From Cytophagales bacterium (lineage in GTDB: Bacteria; Bacteroidota; Bacteroidia; Cytophagales; UBA9547): a stretch of DNA of 7,492 bases. Numbering within the stretch: position 1 is the stretch's first letter; every line of letters begins with the position of its first letter. The translations under genes were made by a program, and so were the position numbers. The stretch spans positions 1 to 7,492 of the forward strand of contig JANYCH010000268.1 of NCBI GenBank assembly GCA_025360395.1. Reading direction: 5' to 3'. Under the pieces are notes generated by a model. That model searched no databases. It worked only from the letters and a program-made list of their open reading frames with translations, and was not told where the DNA came from. This document shows, piece by piece, positions 7,226 through 7,492 of this stretch.

Positions 7226-7445
7226 GATAACAAAATTCTATAGTTAGAACAGATGTAAAATTATCATTTTTAATGAACTGCAAAGCTTGTTTGTGGCCAA
7301 TATTAAATTTTGATTATCATAAGGTTATTTCAATAATCCATTTTAAACATTCATTTATTATTTATTTACGGAATTAAATTTGGAATGGAAGTGTTACAAT
7401 AATAGCTTTACCAGTTGTAAAGATTTTAAAATAAACATAAACACC
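7226..7445. other. AT-rich divergent intergenic region
   Basis: This 220-bp spacer separates the divergent aldo/keto reductase and peroxiredoxin genes and must hold both promoters. The peroxiredoxin side has the element at 7379-7410. On the minus strand, TTTG and TAATTTTA lie about 17 nt apart upstream of the reductase, a weak promoter candidate. I see no riboswitch, RNA gene or repeat here. Confidence 0.5.
7379..7410 (+). promoter_or_regulatory. candidate Bacteroidota-type promoter for the peroxiredoxin gene
   Basis: TTTG at 7379-7382 and TAGCTTTA at 7403-7410 are separated by 20 nt. They fit the Bacteroidota -33 TTG and -7 TAnnTTTG pattern with one mismatch in the -7 element. The start codon lies 35 nt further on, a plausible leader length. 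The overlapping TAAATTTG at 7375-7382 is itself an exact -7 match but lacks an upstream TTG at suitable spacing. Confidence 0.45.
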
Positions 7446-7492
7446 ATGGCACTAAGATTAGGAGATATTGCACCTGATTTCAAAGCAGAAAC
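7446..7492 (+). CDS. 1-Cys peroxiredoxin (Prx6-type), N-terminal fragment
   Basis: The last 47 bases encode MALRLGDIAPDFKAE and run off the window. The pattern L-x-L-G-D-x-A-P-D/N-F is the typical N-terminus of AhpC/TSA peroxiredoxins, and the MALRLGD beginning is typical of the Prx6 (1-Cys) subgroup. These thiol peroxidases reduce hydrogen peroxide and organic peroxides in the cytoplasm. The catalytic Cys, expected near residue 45-50, lies outside the window, so the subgroup is inferred from the N-terminus only. The gene is divergent from the aldo/keto reductase across a 220-bp AT-rich spacer. Confidence 0.75.
   Translation, partial: MALRLGDIAPDFKAE

Overview
The window looks like chromosomal DNA from a member of the Bacteroidota (Cytophaga/Sphingobacterium/Chitinophaga-like). 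It is AT-rich. One secreted enzyme ends in a type IX secretion (T9SS) sorting domain, another is a glycoside hydrolase lipoprotein, Shine-Dalgarno sites are weak or absent, and some intergenic regions carry TAnnTTTG-like promoter elements. The exact genus cannot be read from the sequence.

Layout, left to right. (1) The 3' end of an unrecognised + strand gene, cut by the window edge (to 317). (2) A small minus-strand winged-helix protein (482-898), whose upstream region holds a tight cluster of DnaA-box-like 9-mers. (3) A minus-strand SCO1/SenC copper chaperone (992-1648). (4) A short open stretch on the minus strand (1720-1908) that reads like the C-terminus of a protein whose upstream part is missing; it ends where the next gene begins. 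(5) A + strand secreted family 1 pectate lyase with a T9SS tail (1900-3219). (6) A minus-strand pair 4 nt apart: a family 3 glycoside hydrolase lipoprotein (BglX-like, 3926-6186), then a small SAM-dependent methyltransferase (3293-3921). (7) A minus-strand aldo/keto reductase (6254-7225) with a clear intrinsic terminator. (8) The first codons of a + strand 1-Cys peroxiredoxin, running off the right edge (from 7446).

The main observation is that three consecutive minus-strand genes each carry one disabling change and otherwise look intact. The aldo/keto reductase has TGA where its family has Trp (codon 21). The glycoside hydrolase has lost one base in a G run in the middle of its C-terminal catalytic domain. 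The methyltransferase has lost one base near its C-terminus, and its normal ending can still be read in the next frame. All three changes affect a G on the coding strand. This fits either a sequence with consensus errors (draft or metagenomic assembly) or a locus at the start of decay; the sequence alone cannot decide.

Functionally, the pectate lyase and the glycoside hydrolase suggest use of plant cell-wall polysaccharide: the lyase outside the cell, the exo-acting glycosidase on released oligosaccharides. There is no SusC/SusD pair, so this is not a classical polysaccharide utilisation locus. The other genes (copper chaperone, methyltransferase, aldo/keto reductase, peroxiredoxin) are general housekeeping or redox functions. 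I saw no mobile element, CRISPR array, tRNA or rRNA.
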